From Parus major (lineage: Eukaryota > Chordata > Aves > Passeriformes > Paridae): a stretch of 64,000 nucleotides of DNA. A program made the position numbers and the translations under genes. A model generated the notes under the pieces. That model saw only the letters and a program-made list of their open reading frames with translations, made no database searches and was not told the origin of the DNA. Where the stretch lies: the NCBI RefSeq assembly GCF_001522545.3, contig NC_031771.1, forward strand, positions 25,422,847 to 25,486,846, in the 5' to 3' direction. Of this stretch, positions 34,926 to 48,300 are shown piece after piece. Numbering within the stretch: position 1 is the first letter of the stretch; each line of letters opens with the position of its first letter.

Positions 34926-37900
34926 CTCTGCTCTCCTTTCCCTGGTGGTTTGAGTCATGAGAGAAAATATTAGGGTAGCTCCAAGGAGACAGGCTTAAAA
35001 TAATCCTATTCTGAGAAGGGGGTGTTACGTTCCCCTTTGTCTGTGCCTTTTCTCTCTGCTTTTTGGGTTTTGGCCCTGAGGGTTGGCGGTGCCATTGTTG
35101 AAAAGTCTCTGACCTGTCCTCCTTGTTTTGATTCGTTTGAATGGGATTGTGGTGCTGGGGGATTTTTTTTCCCCCTAGTTCCTTTTACCCTGCAGCTCCC
35201 ACTTCCTTGGAGCTATTTGTAAACATGAATAGAGATGCATAAAACATTGCAGGTGTTCCCTGACCCCCCCTTTAACCCTCCACCCCCAAAACCTGGCCTA
35301 TGCTGCAGTCTCTCTGAATACAGGAAAGCTCCTCCTGGTAGACAATGGGTGTGTTGGTCTCCATAGCCCTGTGTAAAAAGAGCTTTCTCTGAGCCCTGTC
35401 TCTAGCGGGAGGCATTCTTCCCTGAAGAGAAAATACTCCATCTTCTTTGTTTAAGTGTCTCACCTAGAAGTGATTTCGAGACTCTGCCTTTTGGAGCTGT
35501 TCTCAAGAGCATTTTATTTCCCTTCCACTCTCTCCCTTCGTCAAACAAAAAAAGCATAACCTCTCTCCTCTGGAACGTGACTGGTCATGGTGCTTTTAAA
35601 TGCTGTCACCTCTAAAGCTGTGATTTTTATCGGTGATGTTTTCCAGCAGCATCTGTTTTACTTTGTGTATGCAGGTATTGCCTCCTAACTAGTGTCCTCC
35701 CTGCTCCACTTGGGTTTGCTCTGCGGCTTGCAGGGTGCCTTGGGAAAGGTGCTTTGATGTGTAAATCTGCATGAAATCAAAACACACTCTGGACTGTGAG
35801 CAGTGCTCCAGAAATCTGCATTTTAACAACCATGTTGGAGGTGTGTTGGAACACCACAGGACCATTAAGAAGTAGCCTGAAATTGTGCAGGGAACTGTAG
35901 CATTATTTGACTTAAAGCAAGCAGTGGTGCTGAATTTGTTCTTAAGCAAATGTGATTAATAAGGTGTGAGGTTTTTGGGGTTGTTTTGGGGTTTGGTTTC
36001 TTGGGTTTTTTATTGGGTTTTTCTCCCTCTGGATGTTTAGAATAAGGAGATGCAGTTTGCTCCTCAGCCTGAGTCCTGGCTCCATCAGCTGTATCTCCCT
36101 CTAACTGCTCACTTATGTAAGAGCCATGGGACTGGGGGGGTGAACCCATGCTGTGAGACATGCTGTGTGATAGCTTGCTGCTCATGTGTAGGGCAGTGTG
36201 ATCTGCTTTCCAAAAAGAAAACCCCTGGAAGCTAAAAAAGCCAAACCTGCCAGAGAACCCCTGAAAAAAACCCCAACAACCTTCCCCAAAAGCCTTCCAA
36301 AATTAGCCAAGACAGCAGACATGTGGATGTGCAGTGTGATGGTGTGATCAGCATCTATTGAAGATTTAACTTGTGAATTACAGTCTCCAGTCACACATCT
36401 CCTTTATTTATTTTTAACTGGTGAATGCTTTGTGGCTGTCCCTTTTCTCCCTGTGAGGAGATGATCCTTTAAAAGGGAAATTTGCAGAGGAGTCAGACCA
36501 TCCACACACAGGCTGTTGGTGTTGCTGCTCACCCCAGTGATGGTCAGAGTGGGTTCAGAAGATTGAGAGGAGTGTTGAAGGGCCTTTTCCTTTGGACTTG
36601 GCTGGGTCACTTATGTTTCCTTAGAGGTGGGAAAGGATTGCTCTCGCCTGGGAGCCAGGCCAGCTGTGCTGGAAGGGAAGGCACAGGTAAGCAGTGTGAT
36701 GAGCACAGGAGGAGCTGGGGCTTGTGTGCCAGGTCTCCACAGGGTGATGCTGCCTGTAGAAAGGGGGCTGCAGCATTTTTGAGGTGCTCCAGCAAGGAAT
36801 TCAGGCTTTGCTATCTGGGGCACAGGATAGTATCCCAGGTGTGACCCTGCCTTGGGGCAGGGAATGGCTCTCTTAAACATGGATACTGTGTGACTCTAGC
36901 TGGGAGGACACCAGACAAACATGTTTAAAAGGCAAGGCTGATCTGTGGAAATGCCAAAGAGTGATTAAATTAATTTATTGAGAAGCCTGCTTGTTGTCAT
37001 GGATGATGCTTAAATCTAGACCATGTTTGATCTGGACTATATGAAAAATGTGAACTGTGATTTGACTTGGGAGGCCTGTATGTCTGCATCTAATCTAAAA
37101 TATTCCTTGCTGTGTATCTGCTCTATGAATAAAAGACTTATTCATGTTTAGGAGCCCCTAAATGGCAATCGTGAAGCTCAAGACTTTATTTTCCTCCCGA
37201 TTTTGTTGATCAGGAGGTGTGCATGTTTAAGTCATGCTGCCAAGCTTGCTGTCGTGCAAGTGAGTCATGGTTGGTGTCATTTTTGACAAGGTGTAGGAAA
37301 GAGGGGGGTCTAATGTTTCGAAAATATGTAGTATGGGAGATGTCTGTGTTTCTTTACAAGCTCTTTTTAGTGGAAATTCCTGGCAATTACAATGCTCCTA
37401 ATACTTAAATAGGTCTGTGGGCTTTTTAGGACTGCACTGAAGAAGTGCTTTGCAGTCAGTTGACCTTAATAAGGGAAATATTTCTGTGTAGACACTGCCA
37501 AATTTGTGCTCAAAAATGGAAGTGCAGTCTGGCTCTCTGTGTGGTTGTGCAATCTGTGTCGTCATTCATGAAACCGATGGTGCATTCTTTGGTCATCCAA
37601 AATTTTTATTAGAATCCCCTTCAAAAAGGGTGTTCACGAGTTGAGGATTAATCTTTGCTTCTCCTCTCCTTCCCTTTCCTCTCTGTCCTGCACACTATAG
37701 CTTCCATTGATAATACACACAGAAATACCCTAGGAATAGGGCTACTGTGTGTAGAAATGGTTAATAAAAATTGAGATTCTGGATTCAGTTTTTTGAGGGC
37801 TTATTGCAAACAGTGAATGAAAGTGATATAAAAATGCCTTGTTAGGGTCCTTTTAAGGAAGTTTTTTGTGTTTGAAACAGTTTTGTAGCTGTGTGAAACA

Positions 37901-40900
37901 GTAACTGAATTGGCATCTGAGCTGGAATTTCAGTGTGCTTTGAAGCTGCAGTCATCCATTTGGCTGGTAACAATTCAGTGTGTTAAATTATTTTTTTTTT
38001 CTTTTACATTTGCACTATATAGAAATAAATGTGTCCCTGACAGGCTAAGAAACTCATATCCCTCTTTGAGTGACCAACAGGAATGGTTCACCTCTCCAAG
38101 ACAGTAAGACCTCAGTTGGGTCATCACAGGCATTGTGAAATGCTCTCATTTTTATATGATATTCTTTTAGCCCCCGGACTGGAGAGCTTTTAGGTTATTC
38201 ATGTCCTGTAAGCTATTAAGTGACTTGGGATTGGGGGGTGGAGGTGGTTTGCCATCTGTCTGATAGTAGACACGTGTGCTTTGTTTGGACAAGTGTGACT
38301 GGATTTTCTAAGCTTGAATTCATAGGCACCTGCTTACTGCCTGCTGCTGTTTCTCCTTGCCCTGTACTAGGCTGGGTCTGGGCCACCCCGGGCTCTTCCA
38401 GACCATCTTTTGTACACAGTGTCCTGATGTCCTGTCCGTGATTCTTCTGGTGTTTGGCCTGGGAGGGATCATGTTTGACCAGTGGTTTTCCTTTATTCCT
38501 GCTTTGTGAAAGGGCTGTGTGAGTGTAGACATAAGAAAGCCAGAGTCTGTGTCCATTGCAGAAGGTGGACAAAATGCTGTCACAAGATAAGGTGATATGT
38601 GACAGCAAATAGAAAGCCATGGGCAAAGGTAATGTGTGAGCCTAGCAGCCCCTGTCCAAAAGGATGCTCCAGAGCTATTGAGGAGCTTTGAAAGGCTCTG
38701 GAGGACTAGCAAGAGGAGAGAAAGTGCACATCTGCCACCTGCCTTGTTATCCCTTCTTGAAGTATCAGAGCACGGAGGAGGGAGATCACAAGCCTCTGCT
38801 CTGCCTGTCTCCCACACTAAGGGTGAACAGAAGCAGGGATTATACTGCTAGTCACCTTAAGAGGTACAGATGGAGGTGTCATAGTGGAGTTCCCCTGCGA
38901 GTCTCTCTCTCTCATGGCAAGAGCAGGGCTAACTAGGCCACCTTACGCACATGATTCAAAGTGAACCATGCTCATCAGCTCTGTGTTGGAGTCAAAAGCT
39001 ACCATGACCTTGCTTGGTGGCTGGGATGGAGTCAGGAGACAGAGAGGTGGAAGATACTATGGTGTGTCATGCTGTCGAGTCACCCCATGCAAGGTGAGGC
39101 GAGAGCAGGTGAGACTGGTTTCTTCAGAAGGGCTTGGAAGTTGTTTTAAAATCTGAGCTGCTGCTCAGTGGAAGGCTCATGTCAGGTGTCTAATTCCACT
39201 TTGTAGTCATGCTTTAAGTAGCTGGGGCTCTTTTCATACACAATTGCAGTAGAGTAACACCTGCTTGTTAGAGAGCCTGACATTAGCATTAGGTAGCCTT
39301 CTATTTTCTCTGATTGCAGGTGGAGTCTTTTTTGCTTGACTTTCAAAGTAGATGCTATGGCTGGTTTGCGACTGTTGTCACACTATCCTGAAGGCTGTGG
39401 TTTCAGCAGAGTACTGTGGCATAATTGGAGACAGTGGGACAAGACTTCAACACCGTGTGAGCTTTGGACGTGGATGATCTGGGTGGCAGGATGCAGCTGA
39501 CCGGGGCCCAGGGTTTGGGAGAAGAAGAGCATAGATTGGTTGCTGGACTTAGGGAAGCTACTGTCATTCTGTGGCTCTAGCATGGATAGTTTACTGACTG
39601 GAGCTGATTTCTGTGCTGTTGAAGTGACAGCCTTGACTGGTGTGACTTGCTGTAGGTAACAGTATAGAAACACAGGAGTGACTTAATGTGGCACCACAGA
39701 TTTTTAGGGATTTCCTTCATATTAACCTGTGTGTTGCAAGGTCAGTATTTAAAGTCCTCTAGTTTGGTGGCTGTGGCATCCTCTAATTTAAACAACATGT
39801 TGAAAGGGACAACAGATGTTTCTGTGGTCTTGGAGGAAGCTGAGAAATTGCCAGAGGAAGAGTATGGTATTCAGAGTTGGTGGCCGCTATGGGACCGTCC
39901 CTGGTGGGGTATAGATGTGGGAATCAGTCTTCGGAGAGAACTGAAGTAGTGCAGACCTGGGTTTGTGCCTGGCAGTCTGGCTTGGAAGGATGCAGGAACA
40001 GGAGGGAATGCTTCTTAAAGCTGTCTGGCAGTGTCTGGTTACCTCGTATTGTGTGTGCTTGGGGGCTTTATTTTAAAGCTCTTAATATAGAACTTGCTGA
40101 AATTACTTGAAATTAGAATGGCAACATGCACACTTAACACTGCTTGAAGAAATCCTCTTTCTTGCTTGAAGGAATCCTCCTCTTACACAAAAAGTTCCTA
40201 TGCATTTCTGCTGAAAGAAAGCTTTCCTGGTTTGTCAGCTGTGGTACAGGGAAGCTCTTCTGGTTTGTCTTGCCATGACCTGTTCCCCATGGGAGTCATC
40301 TCTGGGCATTGAGCCTCTGGACTTTGATCTGAACCAGGGAGATGCTAGACTTGGTTGAGTGGATCTTTTTGGTTTGGTTAGTGAGGCAATGCAGAGTTCT
40401 TGGCCTTCAGTGTGTTACTTTTTTTTGTTTTGTTTTGTGTTTTTGGTTTGTGTTTTTTATTACAGCAGCTGAAATTTGTCTCTGCAGGAAATGACCTATA
40501 AAAGAGTTGCTGGGTACCAAATGATTCTTTGTTTCATTGTATGAGATCTGTTTAAAAGCTACTGACTGTGAGGGTGAGGTAAGCTGTTGATGGAGGTTTT
40601 TCCCTCTCTGGAGTCAGTTGATTACCTGAGGACTGATTTGTTTGCTGCTTTAGCATGATGAGGACACAGGTGTCATGGAACATGTTTTACACTGTCTTGT
40701 GTGCTCATACATCTGGTGATATGAGACCTGCTTCTACAAACACTGAAGTGGGAAAAGTTTTCCTGTGTAAATTTAGTTGAGTTTTAGCACATGAATGATC
40801 CACATGCAGGTTTATTGCAGGGGCCTACTCCTTATGCATCTCAGGAGAGGGTGGTGGAAAATCACCAACAGTGCTGAATCATTGTTGTCATTTGGGGATG

Positions 40901-43900
40901 TGAAGATGTTACTTGACATTGGGATAGAGATATGAAAAAACAGTATCAGTTTAAAAACAAAATAAGAGTGCCTCTGGCAGGTAATTCTCCTGTATGCTGT
41001 GGTGTCCATCGCTTTTGACATATTTAGCAGGCAACTGTGGTAGCCTAGCATACTCTCCAATTAGTAATTTGTTAGTAATAGTGCAGGCTACTTGTTTGGC
41101 TCTTGAAAGCAATTTGCCAGTGAAGAAGAGGAAAAAATTCTTTAGTGGAAAGTCCTCTGTGGGGTTTGAATTCTTGGAAGTCAACAGTGTACAATTTTTT
41201 TTTTCTACCTCCCCCCACCCCCATTATGAATAGAGGAATAACATCTGTCGATATGTAAAGAAAATTGTGTTCTTGGGGGTTGAGTACAAGATAATCAGTT
41301 ATGTCCTTTTATCTCCCTCTCCTTATTTATGGTACCTGTTACTTGTTACACAGATGTGGACAACTGTGAGGGTAAGCAGGCTGGTGCCAAATAAGATCAC
41401 CTCTTCTCAGGTGTTTTGGAGCTTGTGGGATGCCTATTTCAGGGAGCTCCTTGTAGGAACAAGGAGTGGGAAGGGAGTGCCTAAAGTACTATGTAAATTA
41501 TAACCACCAAATTCCTCTGCTGCAAACAAAATGTCAGTGCTTTTAATTAGCTAAGAACTTACCTGTGTCTGAGAAAGTATTGCAGTTGGGTTACAGGAGT
41601 CTCAGCCTGCCTCCATGGTGTGTTACATGGTGGTCTTGCCTACATCAGGAGAGATGATGGGATTTTGGTGACCATGAAGGAGCTGTCTTACTCAGAGGAT
41701 GAGGAAGCTGTGGTGTTTACAGAAGCTGTTGCATGGATGAAGTTTACAGTCTTGAATGGCAAGGTCACCTGTGTGAATGTGACCTTCGTTCCAGCAAGAC
41801 CAGCTGGGAGAGTTCTGTCCTCTAGCAGTTTCTTTCTGGGGAACCAGATGTAAGAACTGAGATCAGGAGTTACAAGACCTGTGAAAGAAAATGTCTGGTT
41901 GTCTTTGTTAAAAATTTAATTTGGGATGTTCAGATGGATTGAACATCCCCGCCTTTGAGGGCTTATGGTTCTGCTTCAGGAGGCTGCTGGACTAAAGACT
42001 TGCACTTGTGGTATTTTCCTGGCTGAAGCTTGATGGTAAAGCTGATTGGGCTGCCAGCATGATCAGTGGTACCGTGGTTTCAGACTTGTGCAGGTTCTGT
42101 GGTTAGGGGTGAGTTGTCTGTGCCCAGTGGATGGAGGCTATGCTCAAGACTGAGCTGTGAGTGCTGGAGTGCTTGCCTGCTGGAGCTGGTTGTGGTTTAA
42201 AGCAAGACCTTAATTTCAGATTTGTTTTTTTGTTTTCCCAGTGGTCATTTTCAAGAGCTCTGAGCTTTACCCAAAGGTGCACTGAGTACACTCATTACTA
42301 GAATTAGCTGTGGATTCCTGGGGGATGAGTGTGGAAGTGGCCTAGGACCTACAGACTTTATAAGGTAGCATTAATTTTGAATTGGCAGTTGAACCATGGC
42401 AAGCTCTGCATGAACCAAACAACAGTTTTGAGATGAGCAAGGTGCTTTGGAGCTTGTGGAGTTAAGTCCATTAAACTGAGCACTTTGTGAAGGTCAGACT
42501 ACACTGACCTCTGAGGGCAAGTAACCTTCAGCACAAAATAAAGTTCCATCTCAAATCCTGTTCAGACCTGCCTTGTATTGCCAAGTGCTGACTCAGATTT
42601 GGTGCTTGAACACTCCAGGAAGCAGCTGTATTATTGTTGATCTGGGATACATTGAATTGTGCTGATAAGATGATGCGAGACTTCTGCTGGGCTTTTATTG
42701 GTGGCATTTTGCAAGCTGGTCTAAGTGCATTTCTGCAAGACTCTTTGTGAAAGCAATACCGGGATATCTCTTTTACCCAGTTTTAGGGTGATGTTTGCCA
42801 AGAGTCCAGTTCAGAGAGGCATTTTTATTTGTGTTATCTGAGGGAACTGGCACTGTTCTGGGAAAGCTCCTTCCTCCTTCATTCACGGTACCCTTCACTT
42901 TCTGTAGAGTTTTCAATCTCTTCCTGTTACAATGTGCCAGGAAGAAAACAAAGGTACAACAGTGGTAGGACAGGGATTTAAGTGCCTCATGCCCACAAAT
43001 GACTGGTGATAAAATTAATATTGTAGGCTTTTGTTCTAACAGAATACAAAATTATGGCACACTTTACTTGTTTCTTGAATGATCTGTACACAGTTACTTT
43101 CCAGTCTGTGTGCTGAACTCCTCTTGGAGCATATTCTTTACATTTTTAGCAGGTGTTTTTCTCTCCAGCAATACTCAGTGAGCAATGGTATCTGATAAGG
43201 GTCAGATCTTGCTGTGCAGCAGGGTAGGGTTGTTTATGAACTTCCTGAAAAATTAATTGGCTATCGTTTCCACAGCATCAAAATCTGCAGGGTTTGATTT
43301 GAGACAGAGGTGCTTGACCTAATTTACTTACAGTGCATCTAGTGGTTTCTGCCCCATGAAACTACACAGTGGAAAAATATTGAAGGTGTACAGTGATTTG
43401 TCCCTGCTTGAGTTTGAAAGATATGTGCAGTGCATTTGGTTCTTCTGTATCAGTGCAAGGTTGGCAGCAGAGGACTGCTAGAAGGGCTGATTTGTTCCAA
43501 AGCTATCCCAAAACAAGTGTTCTTACATTTAGGGAGATGACCCCCTGCCCCCTTGCTACATGGGCAATATACACAGGGTGAGCTTCTTGCAGCAGAGGAA
43601 AAAGGCATCTTTATCATGCTGTTTCTGAAAGTTTATGATGGACACAGCAGAACTGCAAAATTGTCCTGCAGTACAGACCACAAGTCTGCATGGTGCAGCA
43701 GCTCGCTGCTGCATCTCTAGCTGTTGTGGAACTCTGTTGCTGGCTATTTAGTACCTCTCTCCACTCCCTGTGGCCTCTTTCCTTAAAGAAGCAGCAGTCA
43801 GGTATGGATGGCAAGCAGTTTTTCTCTGAACACATAGTGTTAGAAAGCAAGAAGTTAGCAATGTGCAGGGCTGAAATGCACAGGCTGTACAGTGTGGAGG

Positions 43901-44835
43901 ATGGGGAGGCAGGGACCTCTATCTAAGGATGGCTGCCTGACATCAGTCTTGTACTCTAAATATTCCTGCTGCCCGTGTCAGAACAGTTGCATTTCCATCT
44001 CTCATTTAAATTCTCAGATAAACTGAGATCAATAAAGAATGAAGTACCAAAGGATGGTGATAAAGATCCATTCTGATAAGCAGTCATCTTGACCTTCCTG
44101 ACACTTGAGTTTCTATCTTTCCACCCTCTCTCTATATTTATATTGTATCTAACTCACCAGTCTGTACACATGTTCTCTTTTACTACATTATGGGGAAAAT
44201 AGCATGATTGTCTGTCAAATTGCTGATCTTTGCACTACTCAGGATTACATTCTCAAATGTATAATAATATGCAGCTGTATTTATTGTGATTTGTGATAGG
44301 GAATAGTTCAAGTTGTTTATGTATAATTTTTGTTTGTTTTTCCCCAAAAAAAGATGAACAGCTGTGACCTTGTGTATATGGGACTAAAGGGGGACTTGAG
44401 ACAGCTACGTAACTGAGTTGTCCCCTTACTTTTGAAATTCTTCATCTTTGAAGCTGTGACTGGCTCACAGGAGCAATGACCTTCCTTAGCAGGGGGATTT
44501 AGTCATGATGGGATGCACAAGAGCAGGAGGAGAAGTGACAGTAGGGTGGCAACTGGGCTGCTCTGCAAGCCTTTGAGAGATCTGCTCTACAGAAGGCGTC
44601 TTGCAAATTGCAGACGCACCCGGGAGTAGCCAAGGGGCATGGGAAATTGCAAATCCAGACAAACTGGTGTCTGACTGAGCAACAGCTGTGTAGTGCCAAA
44701 CTCTCACTTAATGATAGGTTTCTGGGTCTAAAATGTTTTTTTAAAGTGTGCTGTAGGTTGTTGACAGAACAGCTGCTGGCTTGGCCTCCACTGCCTTAAT
44801 GTGGGCTTTGAGCCAGCCAGTCTCTGTCCCACTCC

Positions 44836-45357
44836 TTGAGTCACTCCATCTTGCACCATCTTATTGCTGAGCAGCCCAACTGGGAACAAGCAGTGAGAGC
44901 TGGAATAGTCAATTCTGGCTCAAAGTATTCAAAGGGTAGACCTTTGCATGGGTTGGCTTTCTTGGAGAAGTCTCATCTGGACTGTATCTTCAGGAAGTCA
45001 GAATGCTGTGTTCAGAGAGGAACAAGCAGGTGGACCTTTCCAGATTTCCAGGGTATTCCAGGCTGGGGAAGATGGGCAAACTTATCCTTTTTATATGTCT
45101 GTGCTATTGCAGTGAGGGAAAGAGACAGAGGATTTTGTGTTTCTTCTCCTGGTCTGCATGGTGCTTCCTATGCTCTTGCTGTGTGTGACTGTATTTTTGC
45201 ACAGGGTTTGCATGGCAAGGTTTTTGGTAGCAGGAGTGGAGCCCTACAAAGTTTGTTCCTGCGAGAAGCTTCCCATCTCTCTAACAGAGCCAATGCCAGG
45301 TGGCTCCAAGACAGACTGACCACTGGCCAAGGCCAAGCCCATCAGCAATGGTGGTAG
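44836..45357 (+). other. 173-codon open frame in the MFHAS1 intron, probably chance
   Basis: This is the longest open frame in the intron that is not explained by coding sequence or N. The translation has no repeated motif, signal peptide or domain I recognise, and residue use looks like translated non-coding DNA (many Cys, Ser, Trp, Arg). It is listed so that it can be tested for conservation. Confidence 0.1.
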
Positions 45358-48300
45358 TACCTTTGGGATAACATATAAGGGAAAAAAACCAAAACCCTTT
45401 GCAGCAGCTAATGCAGCTGGAGCAGGTAGATGGCCAAAGGAGGCTGTGATCTTTTTGAGAAGCTTGTGCTGTAGCAGACTACAGACAGGATGTGTGGACC
45501 CATGAAGAGAGGAGCCCACACTAGAGTAGGTAGGACTTATAACCCCATGGGGGACCCAAGTCCATGAAGAACTGCAGTCTGTGGGAGGGGCCCCACACTA
45601 GACAGGGGGAAAGTGTGAGGAGTCCTTCTCTTAGGAGGAAGGAGGAGCAGAGGCAATCTATGATGAACTGACTGCAGACCACATTCCTGACCTTCTGTGC
45701 CACTGGAGAGGGAGGAGGTAGACAAAATTAGGAGCAAAAAAGTCAGGAGTGAAGTTGAGCCCAGGAAGAAGGACTAGGTAGGGCAGAGGTGTTTTAAGAT
45801 TTAGGTTTATTTTTCATTATCCTTCTCTGATTTGATTGGTAAAAAAATTAAAGTAATTTTCCAAAGTTGAGTCTATTTTGCCCATGACAGCAACTGGTGA
45901 GTGTTCTCTCCCTGCTCTTATCTCAGTGAGCCTTTCATTGTATTTTCTCTCCTCTGTCCCATTGAGGAACGGAGTGATAGAGTGGCTTTGGTGGGCATGT
46001 GGCATCCAGTCAGGGTTAACCCACCCCAAGTTTATGGGCAGAATTGCTGGATGGGGTTGAATGTGTTGAAGCAGAGGGTGCTTGGTGGCAGGCTTCCAAA
46101 CCAGGGAGTCAGCAGCAAGCACCAGGCCTACTTACACTCGTTGCATAATCAGATGAGTTTTCAGCTCCCTGTGCATTTCTCTAAATCTTCCTTTTGAACA
46201 GCCTCTTTCTTTGTCCGAGAGATTTTCATGCTCTTATTTCAGACAGTGATGCATGCACTAGATTTGGAAAATTCTCATATCCATATGACTCTGGTATATC
46301 AAAGTGGCTAAATTTAGAAAATCTAACAAAAAAGAGCTTCCCCTTCCTGTGATCTGACATAATGTTTCTTGGTCGCTGTTATTTTTACTACGGAACAGCT
46401 TAAATCTATTTTGGTTGGGCACTAAGTGATGGCTACAGTGTGAAAGAAATTTGTTTCTCTGAAGTCAGGCGGCTGTGCTGCAGCTTCAGGGCTCTGAGGG
46501 CAGCCTGCTCATGCTGAGCATGTGCCAGTGCTGTGTTGGGGCCCCCTTACAGCCCTGCTCAGCTCTCTCGAGCCCTGCCTGCTCAGTAGTGGGTCTCTGG
46601 GGCTCAGAGCTTTGATGGCTCTGAACTTCTTCAACATTCTGTAGATGTAGTGTAGATGTAGTAAGTGGTGATGGATTTTAACACACACCCCCCAGTACTT
46701 CACTCATCCTCCAAATTCAAGGACAGTACAGGAAAGATGTTTGACTGGCAGCAAAGTAGAAGATGCAATGGGAGTTTATGTGAGAACTAGTCATGACTTT
46801 GGTTTAATAGGTCTCTTTAGTACATGGATCTTTCACTGTACACCATTAGGACCAGGACTGAGCCATCCCTGCCTGGAAAAAGCACTGGTGCAATCGTGCC
46901 CTGCTGCGCACCTTTAGCTCTTGGTGTCAAGAGTATGTAATTCAAGCTTTCAAACTTTCTTACTAATTTTGGTTTGGGGTTTCTGTTTGGGTGTTTTTTA
47001 AGCTATCTCCTTTGCTAAAACTTTCTCTGTGGAGGTTCAAGCTCATATTTTATTATAGCTAACTGCTCTCCTTCAACAGCCTTCTGACTTGTTTCCGAAC
47101 ATCCCACGCCTGCTTTCATATTGAGATGAAGGAAGACAACTGGGATGTTGGGAAGAGATGCCTTTTTTTTGCTGACCTCAATATCCTAAAAATCTGCTGA
47201 GCTAAAATTTATTTCTTAGTTTATCATCATTTTAAGCTTCTGGTGGACAATTGTGTAGAAATCTTCAATGGGTGAAAATGGAGGCAACGTGAGCCTCACT
47301 CTGGAACTTTGGTCACCTCCAAGGGATTTTGTTGGGTTCACGATGGTGCCAGAGGGCTATGTAGGGAGTGAAACTCCAGTGTGCTTTGTCCTCACTAAAA
47401 GGTCCAGCCAGATCTGCATACCTGAACCTGTACTGTCAGGAGTTTTGAGCAGGGATGCTGTCACTCATGCTGTGATGTGAAGGATCATGCTGTGATCCAG
47501 TATTGGTGACGTTTTCATGGCAGTTTGAGTAAGCAAGAAGTTTGTAGTTTCTCAAAGGAGCATGTGTGTGCCCAGAGGGAGCCCTAAGCCTCTGAGGTGA
47601 TCATTACTGGATTTTGGCAAGATCTTAACTGATGCTTGCATAGGCAAGTAATTCAGCTCAGCAAGTAGCTGCTGTGGTCAGCTTGGAGCCTTCCTAAGGT
47701 GAGGTGCTGAAATAAACAATCAAGAGTTGAGTCTTGTGTGCGTCTTTTCCTAAGCAATGTGTTTGTGCCTCAAAGGCTCAGCCAAACTAAAGACTTCCTT
47801 GGATGAAAGAAAAGTTTGGGAACCTTCCCTTGGGATCAGGAAAAAAAAAATACCTTTCTCTGTGTCTTTTGTAATGGAAAGCTACCATAAAGCTTTTGAA
47901 GCTGTTAGTTTTAACTTGTTCTTTGTCCTTTGAAGTAAATCACATCTTACTTGTCTGACAAAAGTGTTTAGCATGTTATGTACATACACACATGCACATT
48001 TTTGAGTGCCTACAGTGAAGTTTAACACAGTGTTAAGAAAATGTTGCCAAATATCACAAGATCATGTTCAGGTTAGTGATTCAGACAGGGATCACATTTT
48101 TAAAAAAGGAAAAAAAAAGTTAAATAAAGAACCCCACCCCAACCAACCATTGGGCTGAAGAGGATGTGATGAGAGATGCTTATTGCATGGCTGCTCCTGC
48201 CCCTGGACACCAGGGTGGATGCTGGAAGCCTGGTCATTGTAGTGAGGTTGGGCAGCTGGAAGGCAGTTTTTGACCAGCCTCTGGTTTATTACCAGTGTGC

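Noticed and set aside
34805..34953. MFHAS1 ending at 34953 by reading through exon 1
   Set aside because: The homologous C-terminus is found in frame at 60623 behind a consensus acceptor, and the readthrough tail is a poly-T-encoded Phe run. Splicing at 34804 is far more likely.
38216..38817. Overlapping minus-strand frames of 136 and 165 codons in the MFHAS1 intron
   Set aside because: Two different frames overlap, neither resembles a protein family, and no splice context stands out. They are most likely chance.
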